A stretch of 64,000 bases of DNA from Aquanectria penicillioides (GCA_003415625.1 PYIU01000008.1:1-64000), one strand, 5' to 3'; numbered from the stretch's first letter, positions 52,601 through 63,330 are shown. The notes: generated by a model not told the origin, from the sequence alone. Translations and numbers: made by a program.

Positions 52601-55600
52601 GTTCTTTAATAGCAATATTATTTAAAAAGGCTTAATAGACTTTTAGTAATAGATTAAAGAGGATTTTAATTATAATCCTTAAGAATTATACTATTAAATT
52701 AATTCCTCCTTATAGTAAAATATATATTTTAAGAAGCTCTAGTAGTATATTAAAAGTTATTAAATCCTAACTTTTCTCTACTAAAAAAATCTAATTATAT
52801 CTTAAAAAGAAGTCCAAAAGAGTTAAGATTTTATATATTTTAAATTTAGCTAAGAATTTATTAGCTCCTAAAGGAATTAATCCATTTTATATTATATATA
52901 TATTATATCTTTTAGCTAAATTAATTAAGTAAAGTTTACTGTCCTTTTTTGCTACTAGTATATATAGGTTTTAATAGGCAGTATAAAACTCTTAAAGGAT
53001 TCCTCTTTTTATTTAAGTTTTTAATAATTTAATAACCTTTTTTTTTAATCCTTTAGGAATTAAAATATTTTCTATTTACTAGGCTTTATATTTAATTATT
53101 TTAATAATCTATAAAGGGGCCACTTTAGGGTTTAGTCTTTTATACTCCTTAAAATCCTAAATAAATACTACTTCTTTATTATAAAAAATTTTTAAAAGAA
53201 CACTTCTTTTTTTATTAATAAGGATCCCTTCTATTTAATTAATTACTTTCTAAAGTCTTTCTTTATATAGCCTTAATCCTTTAGCTATTTTAGAGAATTT
53301 AAGTATTAAAAGCTTTAAGTACTTAAACTTCTCTTTAAGGTCTTCCTTTACTTTTTTTTACTTTTTCTCCTTTTAATATAAATCCCCTTTAGGGATAGAT
53401 CTATTTAATAGAATATTATCTTTAGGATATATTTTATTGGCTTTTTATTTATATATTATATTAATAAGTGCTATTTTCCCTCTTTAATATATAGCTAACT
53501 ATAGCTTTTTTTTTGCCTTTATTACCTTTATATAATTAACCTTTAATTAATTCCTAACTATTAATTAAATTATTGCTTTTATTAATACTTTATTTAACTA
53601 TTTAATTAAATATTTATTATTATTTTCTTTTAAACTCTATAATTCTATTAGTTTAAAAGAACTTTAGGAATTTATTTTTAGTTGCCTTAAGTAGTCTCTA
53701 TATTTCTTAAGGCATTCTATTTAATATTTCTAGTAGTAGGTATAATAATTTTAATTAAGCTAAGTTAATATTATAGGAGCATTTCTCTTTTTAAAGATAT
53801 ATAATTAAATATAATTTTAGTAGCCCTAATAAAGGGCATTTCTAAAATAAAAGGAATAGAAATATATTCTTTTAGAGCAATATAGAATCTTTATACTATT
53901 TAAATATTTTTAAGAAATAGCTTAATATCCATTTCTCTATACATTTAGATTTAATTATTAAAGTAAAATATAGTAAAAGCTTCTATAGGCTTTACTTTTA
54001 GCTTACATTTTTATACTATTTTATTAAAGATAATATTTTCTTTTAATTTAAAATCTACTAAAGCTTTTTAAATTATTCTATTAAAGTTACTTAACTTTAC
54101 TTAAATTTTTAGTAGTTTTTAATATTAGGCTAAAGTTCTTTAATACTATTAGTTTAAAATGTTTATATAGACTATTAAATGCATTTAATTAAATATAACC
54201 TTTTTCCCTTTAGTTATTATATAGCTAATATTAACTTTATTAATACTTCTTTAATCCTTAATAAAGTATTCTTTAGGCAATAGTATATAATAAGGTTTGA
54301 ATTTCTTTTTAATTAATATACTATTAATACTATACTGCTTAGCAATATAGTTAAAGTACTTCTTTAAGAATATTGCTTTTAGATTATTAATTGTAATTAA
54401 GTTAGTAGCTTATTAAATCTATCTCTTTTTTAATAAAGGTTTAAGTTTTATCTATTTAATTTCTTTTATTCCCTTTATATAATTAAAAACTATCTTTAAG
54501 ATATTATTACTTAAAGGAGGGTTAAAGGTAATTAAGTTCTTAATAGTTATTTAAACTTTTAATTTTACTACCTTTTTATAAACTTATCTCCTTATTTAAA
54601 TAACCTTAAGTATTTAATTAAAAGCATTTTAATCCTTTTCTTTAAGGATAATATTAGCAATCTCCCTATTCTTAATAAGTTCTTTATTTATAACCTAAAT
54701 AAAAGACTAAATTCCCTTTTTCTCTTTTTAATTAATTAATTTCTTTTTTAATTTTACTTTTATGCATTTTATAGTATTAGTTTTTAATGTAATATTAGCA
54801 ATAAAAGAGTTATTAATTAATTCTATAGCTTAATTATTAATAAGGATGCAGTTAACTTTAGGTTTTTAGGTCTTTTTAAGGGAATTCCTATTAAGCATTA
54901 AGGAGCTATACTTTAGTTAGTTAGTATGCCTAAAGAAGTCTTTAATTAAACGCTTCTTTTTTTTAGCAATCTACTATTTCTATACATTTAGCTTATTTAC
55001 TATTATAACTTTAGCTTAACTATAAATTTTAAAGGTAGGGAATTTTAAGATCTATAAAATAATTATTTTTCTTACTCCTTCTTTAATAGTAAGCTTATAT
55101 ACTAGTTTTAAGGGCAGTAAGAGTTTCTATTGCCCTATTTAAATAAAGCCAATATTGCTATTATAGTCTATAAATCCTCTCTTTCTATCTTCTATAAGAA
55201 ATAGGCAATAGTTTAGAAAATGCCTTACTTTTATATAATAGAAGTACTTTAGATCCCTATTATAACTTACATTAATATAGAAGTTATAATAGAGATATAT
55301 ATAATTAAATTCTTCTATTTAATTAAGGTTGTTTTTAACTAGCAATAATAATTCTATTTTTAGTTAATTAATCTTTTAGTATATAACTCTTTTTAACTTT
55401 TATAATTTATTTATAATATTTTAGGCTATATTAATTTATAGCTTTTTTATTTTTTTAGTAAAAAGACTTAACTTTCTTTTTAAGCTTTAGATAGAGTTAG
55501 GGAACTTAAGCTTTTAATGCTAAAGCTAATTTTAATAAGTAAAAGGTTTTTTAGTTTTCCTAAAATATCTAAAGTTATTATTCTTCTTTTCTATTTAAAA

Positions 55601-57100
55601 GATTTAAATTCCTTTTTTAGCATTAAGGAAGTTCTTAATTAATTTAATTATCTCTTTATACTTTATTGTTCTTAAGGTATTTAAGTGTTTCTCTTTCTAT
55701 TAATAGATATTAATAATAATATTTTTTAATATAGCATTATAGATAGCCTAAGCTTATACTATAGAAGCCTTTTAGCTAATAGAATCTACTTTTCTATTAA
55801 ATTAGGTATACTTTATAAGCTATTAAAGGATAACTCTATACTCTATAGATTAGATTAAAGTTATATTTATTTACTAAAGCTTATTTTTAGGTAGATTTAA
55901 TTAATTTAAATCTTAATACTTAAAGGTTTTTAAGAGGTTTTGCTTTATAGTAGGCTAATTATTGCCTTTTAGTAAGTTTATAATATCTTAAGATACTTTA
56001 AAGGTTATATAGTATATAAGAGCTTTACTCTTTATACTATTTATAACTTTTTAGCTAGTTATAAATCTATTATATAATTTAAGGAAATATATAATATTCC
56101 TTTTATTAAAAATTATATTAAGCAATTAAATAAAGGTAATAGTTGCTTTTATTATTTTAGCTAGTATATTTAATTTATTCTCTTTAGGAATATTAATATT
56201 AGTAGTATTAATTAATTTAAAAAGGATAGTTAAAGATTATTAATTATATTAACCCCCTTTACTTTTAATAGAGCTTAAGGGGTTTAATTGTATTTAATTA
56301 AATATTCTTTTTGTTTTTTTATTTAAAGGCACTAATAAATTATAGTTATTAGGATTTCTATAATAAGTGTTTTAGTATATATATATAAAAAAGTATAGGC
56401 TAGCTGCTTAACTCTTAGGGTTATAAGTTGCAATAAAATAATATATATATATAATAAAAGAATAAAATAATAAAATGAATTAAAATATATATTAAAATAA
56501 TTAAAAAAAGTAAAGAAAAGAAATAATAGTATTATATTTAATAAGGCTTTATCTTAATAAATTTAAATTGGCTTTTTAAAGTTAATAATAATAGATAAAG
56601 TAGCTAATTAAAATAGTAATAAGTGTATATATACGCCCTTTAGCTAAAGTCTAAAGATTAGTAAAAATAATAAAAATTTCCTATTTTCTATAATTAATTA
56701 AGGGTTAAATAATCTTCTTTTTTCTTTTTTTTCTTTTTTTTTAATCTATAAATTAAGCTTTTAGCAGTCTTAAGTATACTTTAATATTTAAAAGTGTTTA
56801 ATTAAATGCTTATATATTATTTGCACTATTATTTTGCCTTATATGCCTTTATACTAATATATTAGCATTATATTAAGTTATTAAATTTTTTTATATATTT
56901 GCCCTAACTATAGTAATAGGTTTTCTTTTTTTAAAATGTAAATTTATATTAATATCTTTACTTACCTTTAGTATTATTTTCAATCTTAATGCCCCCTATT
57001 TTTATAGAAGTAATAGGTTTTTTAGTATTTAGGAATTTCTAGATCTTTACAATTAATTGTCCATTACTTCTTTAGGTTTTTAATAATAGCTTAAAAGTAT
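49650..57100 (-). pseudogene. Degraded gypsy-type pol of element A
   Basis: Read on the minus strand, 52921-52970 encodes NLYILVAKKDSKLYLIN, the conserved RNPWFLVxKKDGKxRLI region of a group of fungal gypsy reverse transcriptases. It is followed near 52801-52860 by KILTLLDFF, motif A with its Asp retained. The catalytic FLDD reads FLNN at 52617-52628 and is followed by IAIK. Gag and protease should lie toward 57000, and RNase H and integrase toward 50000, but I could not place them individually. The frame has stops at former Gln/Trp codons. A minus-strand open stretch of 62 codons at 50910-51098 is a surviving fragment rather than a gene. Limits are approximate. Confidence 0.65.
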
Positions 57101-57175
57101 TACTAAAGAGTTTAATTAAATACTTTAGTGTCTTTTTAAACAATTTAAAGGCTTCTTCTTACTGTAACCTTTAAA

Positions 57176-57558
57176 TGTATTAGTGGATAGGGATATTGGC
57201 TAAAATATATACCCTATCCAAAAGGGTATAGGGTAAGCAGGTTCGGTTAAAGATTGAATAGCCTTTTTAAGTAGCTGCAAACAATTTAAAAGAGTGTTAA
57301 AGCATTTAATTAAATGCTTTAAAGTGTCCCTTAAAGAAAAGAAAGAAAGAAAATAGGGCAGAAAGTTATAAATAAAGTAATATTATAAGGGACTGCATTG
57401 GGACTTTAATAGAGTCTAAATGCAAGGAATTTAGAATTTTAAAAATAAAAATTAATTAAAGAAAACTGCCTGTTTATTTCCTATATCTTTAAGGTCCCTT
57501 TTATCTTCCTAACCAACCTAATAATAGATTAATCCACATTACCTTAGACCTTAACTTA
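57176..57558 (-). repeat. 5' LTR of element A
   Basis: The better-preserved LTR of the pair (it keeps GGATAGGGATATTGGC and GGTTCGG). The 26-bp palindrome lies at 57297-57322. Confidence 0.92.
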
Positions 57559-57562
57559 CTAT

Positions 57563-58735
57563 CTTTTATCTATTTACTTTTATCTTTCTATTTACTTAAA
57601 TATATTTTTAAGAAATATAATCTAATACTTTTAGGTATTTATATTAAAGTATAATTTCCTATATAAAGTATAATAATTATCTTTCTTTAGAGTTTATTTT
57701 TATTTCTTTAACTTAAGTTATTTAAGTTATAAGCTTTTTAAATAAAAATGCTCTTTTAAAGGTAGTTTTAAGCCTTAAAATATTAGTCTAAAGTTCCCTT
57801 TTTATATTAAAGCTTTATATTACTTTCTTTTAATCTTTTTTCTTTTTTTAATTTTATATTTAAAACTTAAAGCAAAAGCAGCTAATATATAAATACTTTC
57901 CTTAATAGTATCTTTATATTATACTTTAGTAATTTAAAGGAATATTTAAAAGTAACTTTTAAGGTATTATTTTAAATCTATAAACTATATATTTAAATAT
58001 AAGGCTTTAGTAATATTCTTTATAATTGCAATCTTTATAAACTATTTTTAATTAATAATTTAATTTTATTAAATAATTTTAAGGTTTAAAGTCTATTTTA
58101 GCACTTTAAAATAGCATTTTTAAGCTTATTTTCCTTTTAGTATATTATTAATTCTATATATAGCTTTAAGGTTATAATAAAATTTTATAATATTATTATT
58201 ATTATTATTTTTATTTATTATAAATAAATATATTTAAATATAATAAAGGCTTATTTTTTCTATTATTTAATTAAAAATATTATAAATTTTATTTACTTTA
58301 ATTTTATATTTTTTTTAATTATAGTAAAATATTATAAGCTTGCATTTTAATAGTTTTTAATCTTTAGAAAGTAACTTTATTATTATAATTGCTTATTATT
58401 TTAGTTAAATAAGCTTTATTATTAAGCTTTTAGCCTTAATTCTTTCTTTTATATAGTATTTTATAGAAATAAATATTATAGGCTTAAAAATTTAAATAAT
58501 CTTAAATTAAAAAGGGTCCTTAAGGATTTTAAGCTTTTTAATTTATTTTATTATAATTTTTACTTTATAGCTTTATTTAAAGGTCTTTTAATTATTTAGG
58601 TTATTAAGGATATAGATCTTTAAAGTTATCTTATGTATTTAGTTTAGAATTAAAATATAAAGTTTATTTCTTGCTTTTAGAGCTTAATTAAATAAATATA
58701 GCTGCACTAATAAGTATAGCTTTAAGACTCTTAAT
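57563..58735. repeat. D internal segment, also split around element E in D1
   Basis: It matches about 965-1436 plus 6948-7653 and preserves the site where E inserted in D1 (ATTGC near 58030). Minus-strand translation gives a long low-complexity polypeptide with few stops, but no recognisable domain. Confidence 0.8.
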
Positions 58736-58954
58736 TGTTGAACTAAACTAGTTGTATAATTGTGTGTCTTCTCCTTTTTGTCTCTCTTAGCCTTGCTTTA
58801 TTGCTTAGGCTCTAAAAGAGGGGTCGGGCTGTATTGAACCTAATAGAGCTATGGTGTATTTACATGACTTTTATCCAATTATTTCGAGCTTCGTTTCCAT
58901 GATCTGAAGTGCGTACTGATGTTTCCCTGTGTGCACGATACCTTGGGTTTAACA
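58736..58954. repeat. Family D LTR, copy 3 (right LTR of D2)
   Basis: The best-preserved D LTR: it starts TGTTGAACTAAACTAG, ends GGGTTTAACA, and keeps several CpG and CpA sites. It is followed by the GTAAT duplication. Confidence 0.92.
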
Positions 58955-59057
58955 GTAATCTAGTATAAGGAATCAATTGATTGTGGTTTTAGATGTTTTA
59001 AGGGTGGTTTAGGATGGCTGCAAGCAGTTGTAAGTCTGAGGGCAAAAAGATGTATTG
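58955..59057 (-). mobile_element. LINE3, 5'-terminal 100 bases
   Basis: Its reverse complement matches the first 100 bases of LINE1, including TTTGCCCTCAGACTTA and AAAACATCTAAAA. It ends in ATTAC at the D2 insertion. The rest of the same LINE resumes at 29025 in the minus direction. Confidence 0.85.
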
Positions 59058-59230
59058 AGAAATAAAGCTTAAATTAATTAAATAAAAGTTATATAAATAC
59101 AATATAGCTCTATTAGGTCTAGTGCAGCCCGACCCCTCTTTTAGAGCCTGAGCAATAAAGTAAGGCTGGGAGGGACAAGAATGAAGAACAAGGACAATAC
59201 ACACAATTACACAACTGGTTCGGTTCAACA
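59058..59230 (-). repeat. Inverted family D LTR fragment at the edge of the transposon nest
   Basis: The reverse complement begins TGTTGAACCGAACCAGTTG at 59230 and matches the D LTR to about its 170th base, where LINE3 starts. It forms an inverted repeat with 58736-58905. Its outer end marks the boundary between transposon sequence and normal-composition host DNA. Confidence 0.88.
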
Positions 59231-59302
59231 AGTCTAACCAATAAAAAAGCTCATGTTATGTGACCTACACTGGGCAATTCACATGAACAGAGCATACTTT
59301 TC

Positions 59303-62300
59303 TTAAAGCCAAATCAATCCGGCAAAGAATACCGCGATGAAACCGAAGAAAGTGGTAACGAGAAGGTTGTTTGCCATCGAAGTTACCAGAGGAGTGGCCG
59401 TTGGCGCTGTCCCTCTTGCAGTGCTACCATTGACTGGGGAACTTGGAATCGGCCTGATAGTGCAGACTCCTCCCTGGCAATATTGGGTGGTTGTTGGGAA
59501 GGGAACTCTTCCCGAACTCTGCAATTCGCCATCCGGCGAACATTTCTGCCCCCCCTGGCAGACAGACTTGGCGCTACCAGATGGTGCAGGCACAATGTTG
59601 AGAGATGTTGGCTTGGAGCAGCCCTTGGTATTACAATTTTCGGAGTCGGATGATGTAGGCTTTGAATACTGATCAAGAGTCTTCGTGTAATCTTCCACAA
59701 TGGTCTTAGAGTATTGATGGATCGTCTGCGAGTCTTGATCAATCGACTTCGAATATTGGTCAATCATCTTGGAGTGGCCGCCACCACCCTGACATGTGCT
59801 GCAGTTGGATCTGTAGCCGCCCGATCCGGACGGTTTGGAATAACCTGAACATTTATCGCAGGGGAGTGTAATGGTTCGAACGGTCGTGGTCGTGAGAGTG
59901 GGAAACAGAGTCATGACACGGGTCTCCTCATTATCCACAACGGTGGAAACAGATGCTGTCGGGCAGACGGTTGTGTAAACTTCCGTACTATGGCAATATT
60001 AGTATCTGTTCTCACTGAGAAACTTTTTCCTTTCGACTTACACGACAGTCGTAACGGGGTCTGTATCCTTGGTGGGGCGGAATCCAGAAGGCTTGTTAGG
60101 CCCAGAGCCTGAAGTTGAACCCGAAATCAAAGTTGTTAATGTTCCATTACCACCCCCTGAGGGTGTCTTGTCAGGTGTTGCGCCAGAGGTAGGCGTGGTT
60201 TCATTGACTGGGGTATTTGTGCTAAATGAGGCATTATCGGTAGAACCGATAGGGGTAGAACTTCCGATAGATGTAAAAGGTGTTTCCATGCTCGTCACAG
60301 GAGTAGTCGGAAGAGCTGTATTTATCGGCGGGGTGCTGAATCCAGGCGTGGTGGCTGCGAGTTCGCTGGTAGTAGATGTGCTCGTCGGGATTACAATTGG
60401 TTTATCTGTGTCCATCTTCACTGCAAAGACACTATTTCCATTTCGGTTGGAGTCCGGGCTGGTCACAACAAGTTCGAGAATAGTCTCTACACCGGCCTGG
60501 AACTTCAATGGACTACTCACTATAGCAGCATCGATAGTGCCGATTTCCAAACCCTGTCGGACATCTCTCAGAACAGCCTTGACATTTCCGACTGCGTTAA
60601 CATTTTGGATTGAGAACTTTAGGTTCTCTCCAGGGCTGGCAATATACGTAAAAGTCTTGCTTTCATCAGTAGGCTTCAACATATCGTTCACACTGACGCC
60701 AGGGAAAAGTGTCAGAGAAGTCCTTGAGCTGTCGACATCAGTCAACCCTCGGCCAGTGACAAGCTGGACAAAATTATACTGCGCTTTAGCAGAATCAATC
60801 GAGCCAAACACACCACCAGTATTGAGAATTGCCTCGATAATTCTGTTATCAGGCCCTCGCTTTGCCAAATCACGCTTGAGCACAGGGATAGATGGTGCGT
60901 TGAGGAAACCGTAGCTAACACGGATATTGAGCGACGCTGCACGCTGAAGTTGGCTCAATTGGTTAGATATGCTTGAGTCCTCTCCGTCAGTCAACACGAC
61001 AAGGCCAGAGCGCTCAGCAGTTGTAGTCTTTTGGTCCTTCATGATCTGATCTATACCGAGTGCAATGCCGACGCCGATGTTGGTTCCTCCATTCGAATCA
61101 ATCCCTGCGAAAGACGCACTCGCTGGGTCACCCATAGGATAGACAACCCTAGCGGACGAATCAAAGTCGATGACTGTGACCTTATCAGGAATAGTATGGG
61201 AGGCTTGTGAGAATGGGGTAAGTTTGGCATTGAAGGCTTTGGCCGCTTCGATGCGGAGGTTTTGGGGATCGGTCCATGAATTGGATCCAGAGCTGTCCAC
61301 TACAATGGCCAGTCTTCGGTTGCGACACTCCTTCAGCGGATCATCTCGAACCATAGCACAAATCATGAGACTAGCCTTTTCCGCACCGTATTGGAGCATA
61401 AGCTCGTTGCGGAAGTTACTCCACTGATTGCGAGAGTCCCGTATGGCAGAGTTGACCGCAGCGAAGAAATTGCTCTTAACTTTTGTCCTCGGCGAGATTG
61501 GGGTAGGGTCAATGGGGCCGGTAAGGCTGATGAGGCCGTGATCCTTGTTGAGTGAGTTGTGGGTGACTCGTCCCTTACATTCCTTTTCTCCTGGGGTCTT
61601 GTCGGTAGTCAATCCAGCGAAGCAACCGGTTGATAGATTTCTAGGGACGAGTTGGGAAATATCAGACATGGTAGCACGGAGATCCAAGAAGGCTGCATTG
61701 GTCTGTCGGCCCAGCCCAGGAGGGTTGACATCGCGAATAGGGAAATCCGGATCTGCTTGATCCGCCCAGTTACTGTGGCTGTAGAAGTCTTGGACACCGT
61801 GAAGACTGCGTCCAAATCCTTCCAGTGCACTGCACTTGGCCCTGCCGACAATATTGATGCCAAATGCGAATGTGCAATCCTTTGTAAGATCAACCTCATC
61901 GGGATCAATCTCTCCTTTGTCAATGAGATCCTTAGCATCATCCAAGCCTTCATGAAATCGGAAGCGGAGATGCTTGACACATTTCATCAATTGCGCAGTC
62001 GCCGACTCTCGGCTTCGAGGGTATCCAGGTATGTCGATGTAGTCAGCGTCATCGCAATGGGCTTCCGGACCTTCGGGAACAGGATCGAGTGTATCAGGTG
62101 ATCCCACAGCACCGTTGAATCCCTGTCCGACAAGATCACCGTGCTTTCCTGCAAGTTGATCCAACGACTTGCCCTCGAAGCAAACGCCGTCAGACTTCTG
62201 GCCTTGATGACAGCCGAGGGCTGCACGGGTGATCATCTCATGCTCGTTATGCTGGCCAAGGAACACCGGCTCGTTGATTGTTCCGAAAGCCGAGACGATG

Positions 62301-62341
62301 GTAACCCATCCTACAAGTGCCGTGGGGCGTGTGATCCACAT
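59303..62341 (-). CDS. Secreted HET-C/PLC-like and vWA-domain protein, probable GPI anchor
   Basis: Two exons (62341-60042 and 59987-59303) encode 994 aa. The chosen ATG at 62341 gives a hydrophobic signal peptide (about residues 6-20). An in-frame ATG 29 codons upstream would place a poor extension before it. Residues 30-330 form a Cys/His-rich region with HNEHE (31-35) and LHGVQDFYSHSNW (180-192). Its HxxxDxxxH (H181, D185, H189) is the zinc-binding pattern of phospholipase C/P1-nuclease and HET-C-like folds. Residues 343-520 are a von Willebrand A domain with a full MIDAS: DSSGS at 349-353, the Thr of GGT at 420, TDG at 451-453. A beta-rich part (about 530-645) follows, then a Ser/Thr/Pro-rich stalk and Cys-containing tail. 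The last 17 or so residues are hydrophobic, as in GPI signals. A cell-surface or wall protein is inferred; the catalytic role is unproven. Codons look unmutated although the nest begins only about 70 bases downstream of the stop codon. Confidence 0.85.
59988..60041 (-). other. 54-nt intron in the HET-C/vWA gene
   Basis: On the minus strand it starts GTAAGT, has a TACTAAT branch-site-like word 10-16 bases before the end, and closes with CATAG. Unspliced, the frame ends at a TAA inside the donor. Splicing joins GT to T (Val) and continues in frame into the Cys-rich and GPI-signal part. Confidence 0.88.
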
Positions 62342-62470
62342 ATAGAATAAGCGTATTGAGTGTAATATTGTAGTATAAAAGAGTGACTGGGTGAAAGTAA
62401 CGACTGTTGTGTGCGTGAAGAATAACAAAGGGACGTAGATTATAAAAAACAGACAGCGATGGCGAGGTAA
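62342..62470 (-). promoter_or_regulatory. Upstream region of the HET-C/vWA gene
   Basis: Read on the minus strand, a TTTATAATC box lies about 100 bases before the ATG (near 62440) and a TTTTATACTAC box about 30 bases before it (near 62370), separated by pyrimidine-rich sequence (TTTCACCC). Either could be TATA-like. Assignment is tentative. Confidence 0.35.
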
Positions 62471-63330
62471 ATCAACGCATCAGTTGGGAGAGGGTGTGCT
62501 GCAATAATAAACGCATCTCACACGGGCGGACATCATTCCTGGTGAGGGAAACCCAAGTGTAAAAGAGGCATGACTCTTCAGCTCCTCGGTGTGTCTACCA
62601 ATTGGACAAGAAAGGCGACCACCATCACGGGAGATGGAAATTAGAAGCGGCAGTTGTGGAAGAGCTAGGCCTTGCAGAAAGGGGGTGGCACTGAAGCACA
62701 AGGCGGGTACCTGAAAAGGATGCTATAATGATCGGCCTTGTTTTTGGTGGCTTCTCCGGCTACACCAACCGCCTCAGATATCGTGTGATAGTGAAACGTT
62801 AAAGTGTCCAGTCGCCGGTGGCGCAAGGCTAAGGGCCTCAGCTCTTCAGCTTGGCTCGCATTCGATGCCAGCCACAGCGCCTAAGATCATTCCCTTAGCC
62901 CTATGAAGAAGACTAGGTGCAAGGAGTGACATTCTTCCAGGTTGGTGCCTGTGGTATAATTAATGGCTGTAATCTGGTTGGTGGCCGCTCCGATTTAGCT
63001 CTTATGCGTGAAGATAAACTTAAGCAGGAACAGGGGCAGGTGACACGAGAGAGGCATTTTTGGTCAGGCCTTGCAGGTTTGGTCAGCTATCGAGGGTTTC
63101 TCATAGTTCATCCCTTACTATACTTGATAGGAACTAAGTATGAAGTGGTAACAAGCAACAGACATCTGCACTTTGAGTGCAGCATCGCCAACCAATGTTC
63201 ACTTGTCTATTACGGTTCCATGCACGTTATTCCTTTTACACTCTGCCCTCTTAGCGATACAACCCTATCTACTAATTTACACAGTACTCACTGCACTATA
63301 ACTAATCGTGAGCCCGAAGCCGTTTTACGA
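62471..63330. other. Intergenic, no convincing gene
   Basis: Normal base composition. A 138-codon plus-strand open frame (62917-63333) has no recognisable domain or codon pattern. Around 62815-62885 there is a tRNA-like string (TGGCGCAAGG, then GCATTCGATGCC) that does not fold into a clean cloverleaf. Confidence 0.5.

Larger units (their letters stand above)
45146..57558 (-). mobile_element. Large gypsy-like LTR retrotransposon A (12.4 kb)
   Basis: Two 383-bp LTRs (45146-45528, 57176-57558) are flanked by CTAT (45142-45145, 57559-57562). The uninterrupted site exists in D1. The coding strand is minus: the reverse transcriptase lies near 52600-53000. The 57176-57558 LTR is therefore the 5' one, and it begins TGTATTAG on the plus strand with its G bases intact. 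The 45146 copy begins TATATTAA. Downstream of pol lie a segment shared with 7882-8420 and segment X. The element is far longer than standard gypsy elements. I saw no obvious further LTR inside, but a decayed nested insertion cannot be excluded. Confidence 0.85.
29026..58954. mobile_element. Family D retroelement copy D2, expanded by nested insertions
   Basis: Two 219-bp LTRs (29026-29244 and 58736-58954) are flanked by GTAAT at 29021-29025 and 58955-58959. The outer flanks join into an uninterrupted LINE3 5' end once D2 is removed, which strongly supports a single insertion. Removing the SINE, element C and element A leaves about 6.7 kb of D sequence: 29245-30454, 31069-32417, 42618-45145 and 57563-58735. 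I could not assign the class or coding strand of family D. Confidence 0.8.

Noticed and set aside
783..58735. Centromere-like AT-rich block
   Set aside because: It adjoins a telomere and is explained by identifiable, nested, RIP-mutated retroelements.
62480..62701. 73-codon minus-strand open frame upstream of the vWA gene
   Set aside because: No domain or initiation context. It lies in what is probably promoter DNA.
62815..62885. Possible tRNA gene (TGGCGCAAGG and GCATTCGATGCC resemble A and B boxes)
   Set aside because: The acceptor and anticodon stems do not pair convincingly. A tRNAscan-type search would decide.
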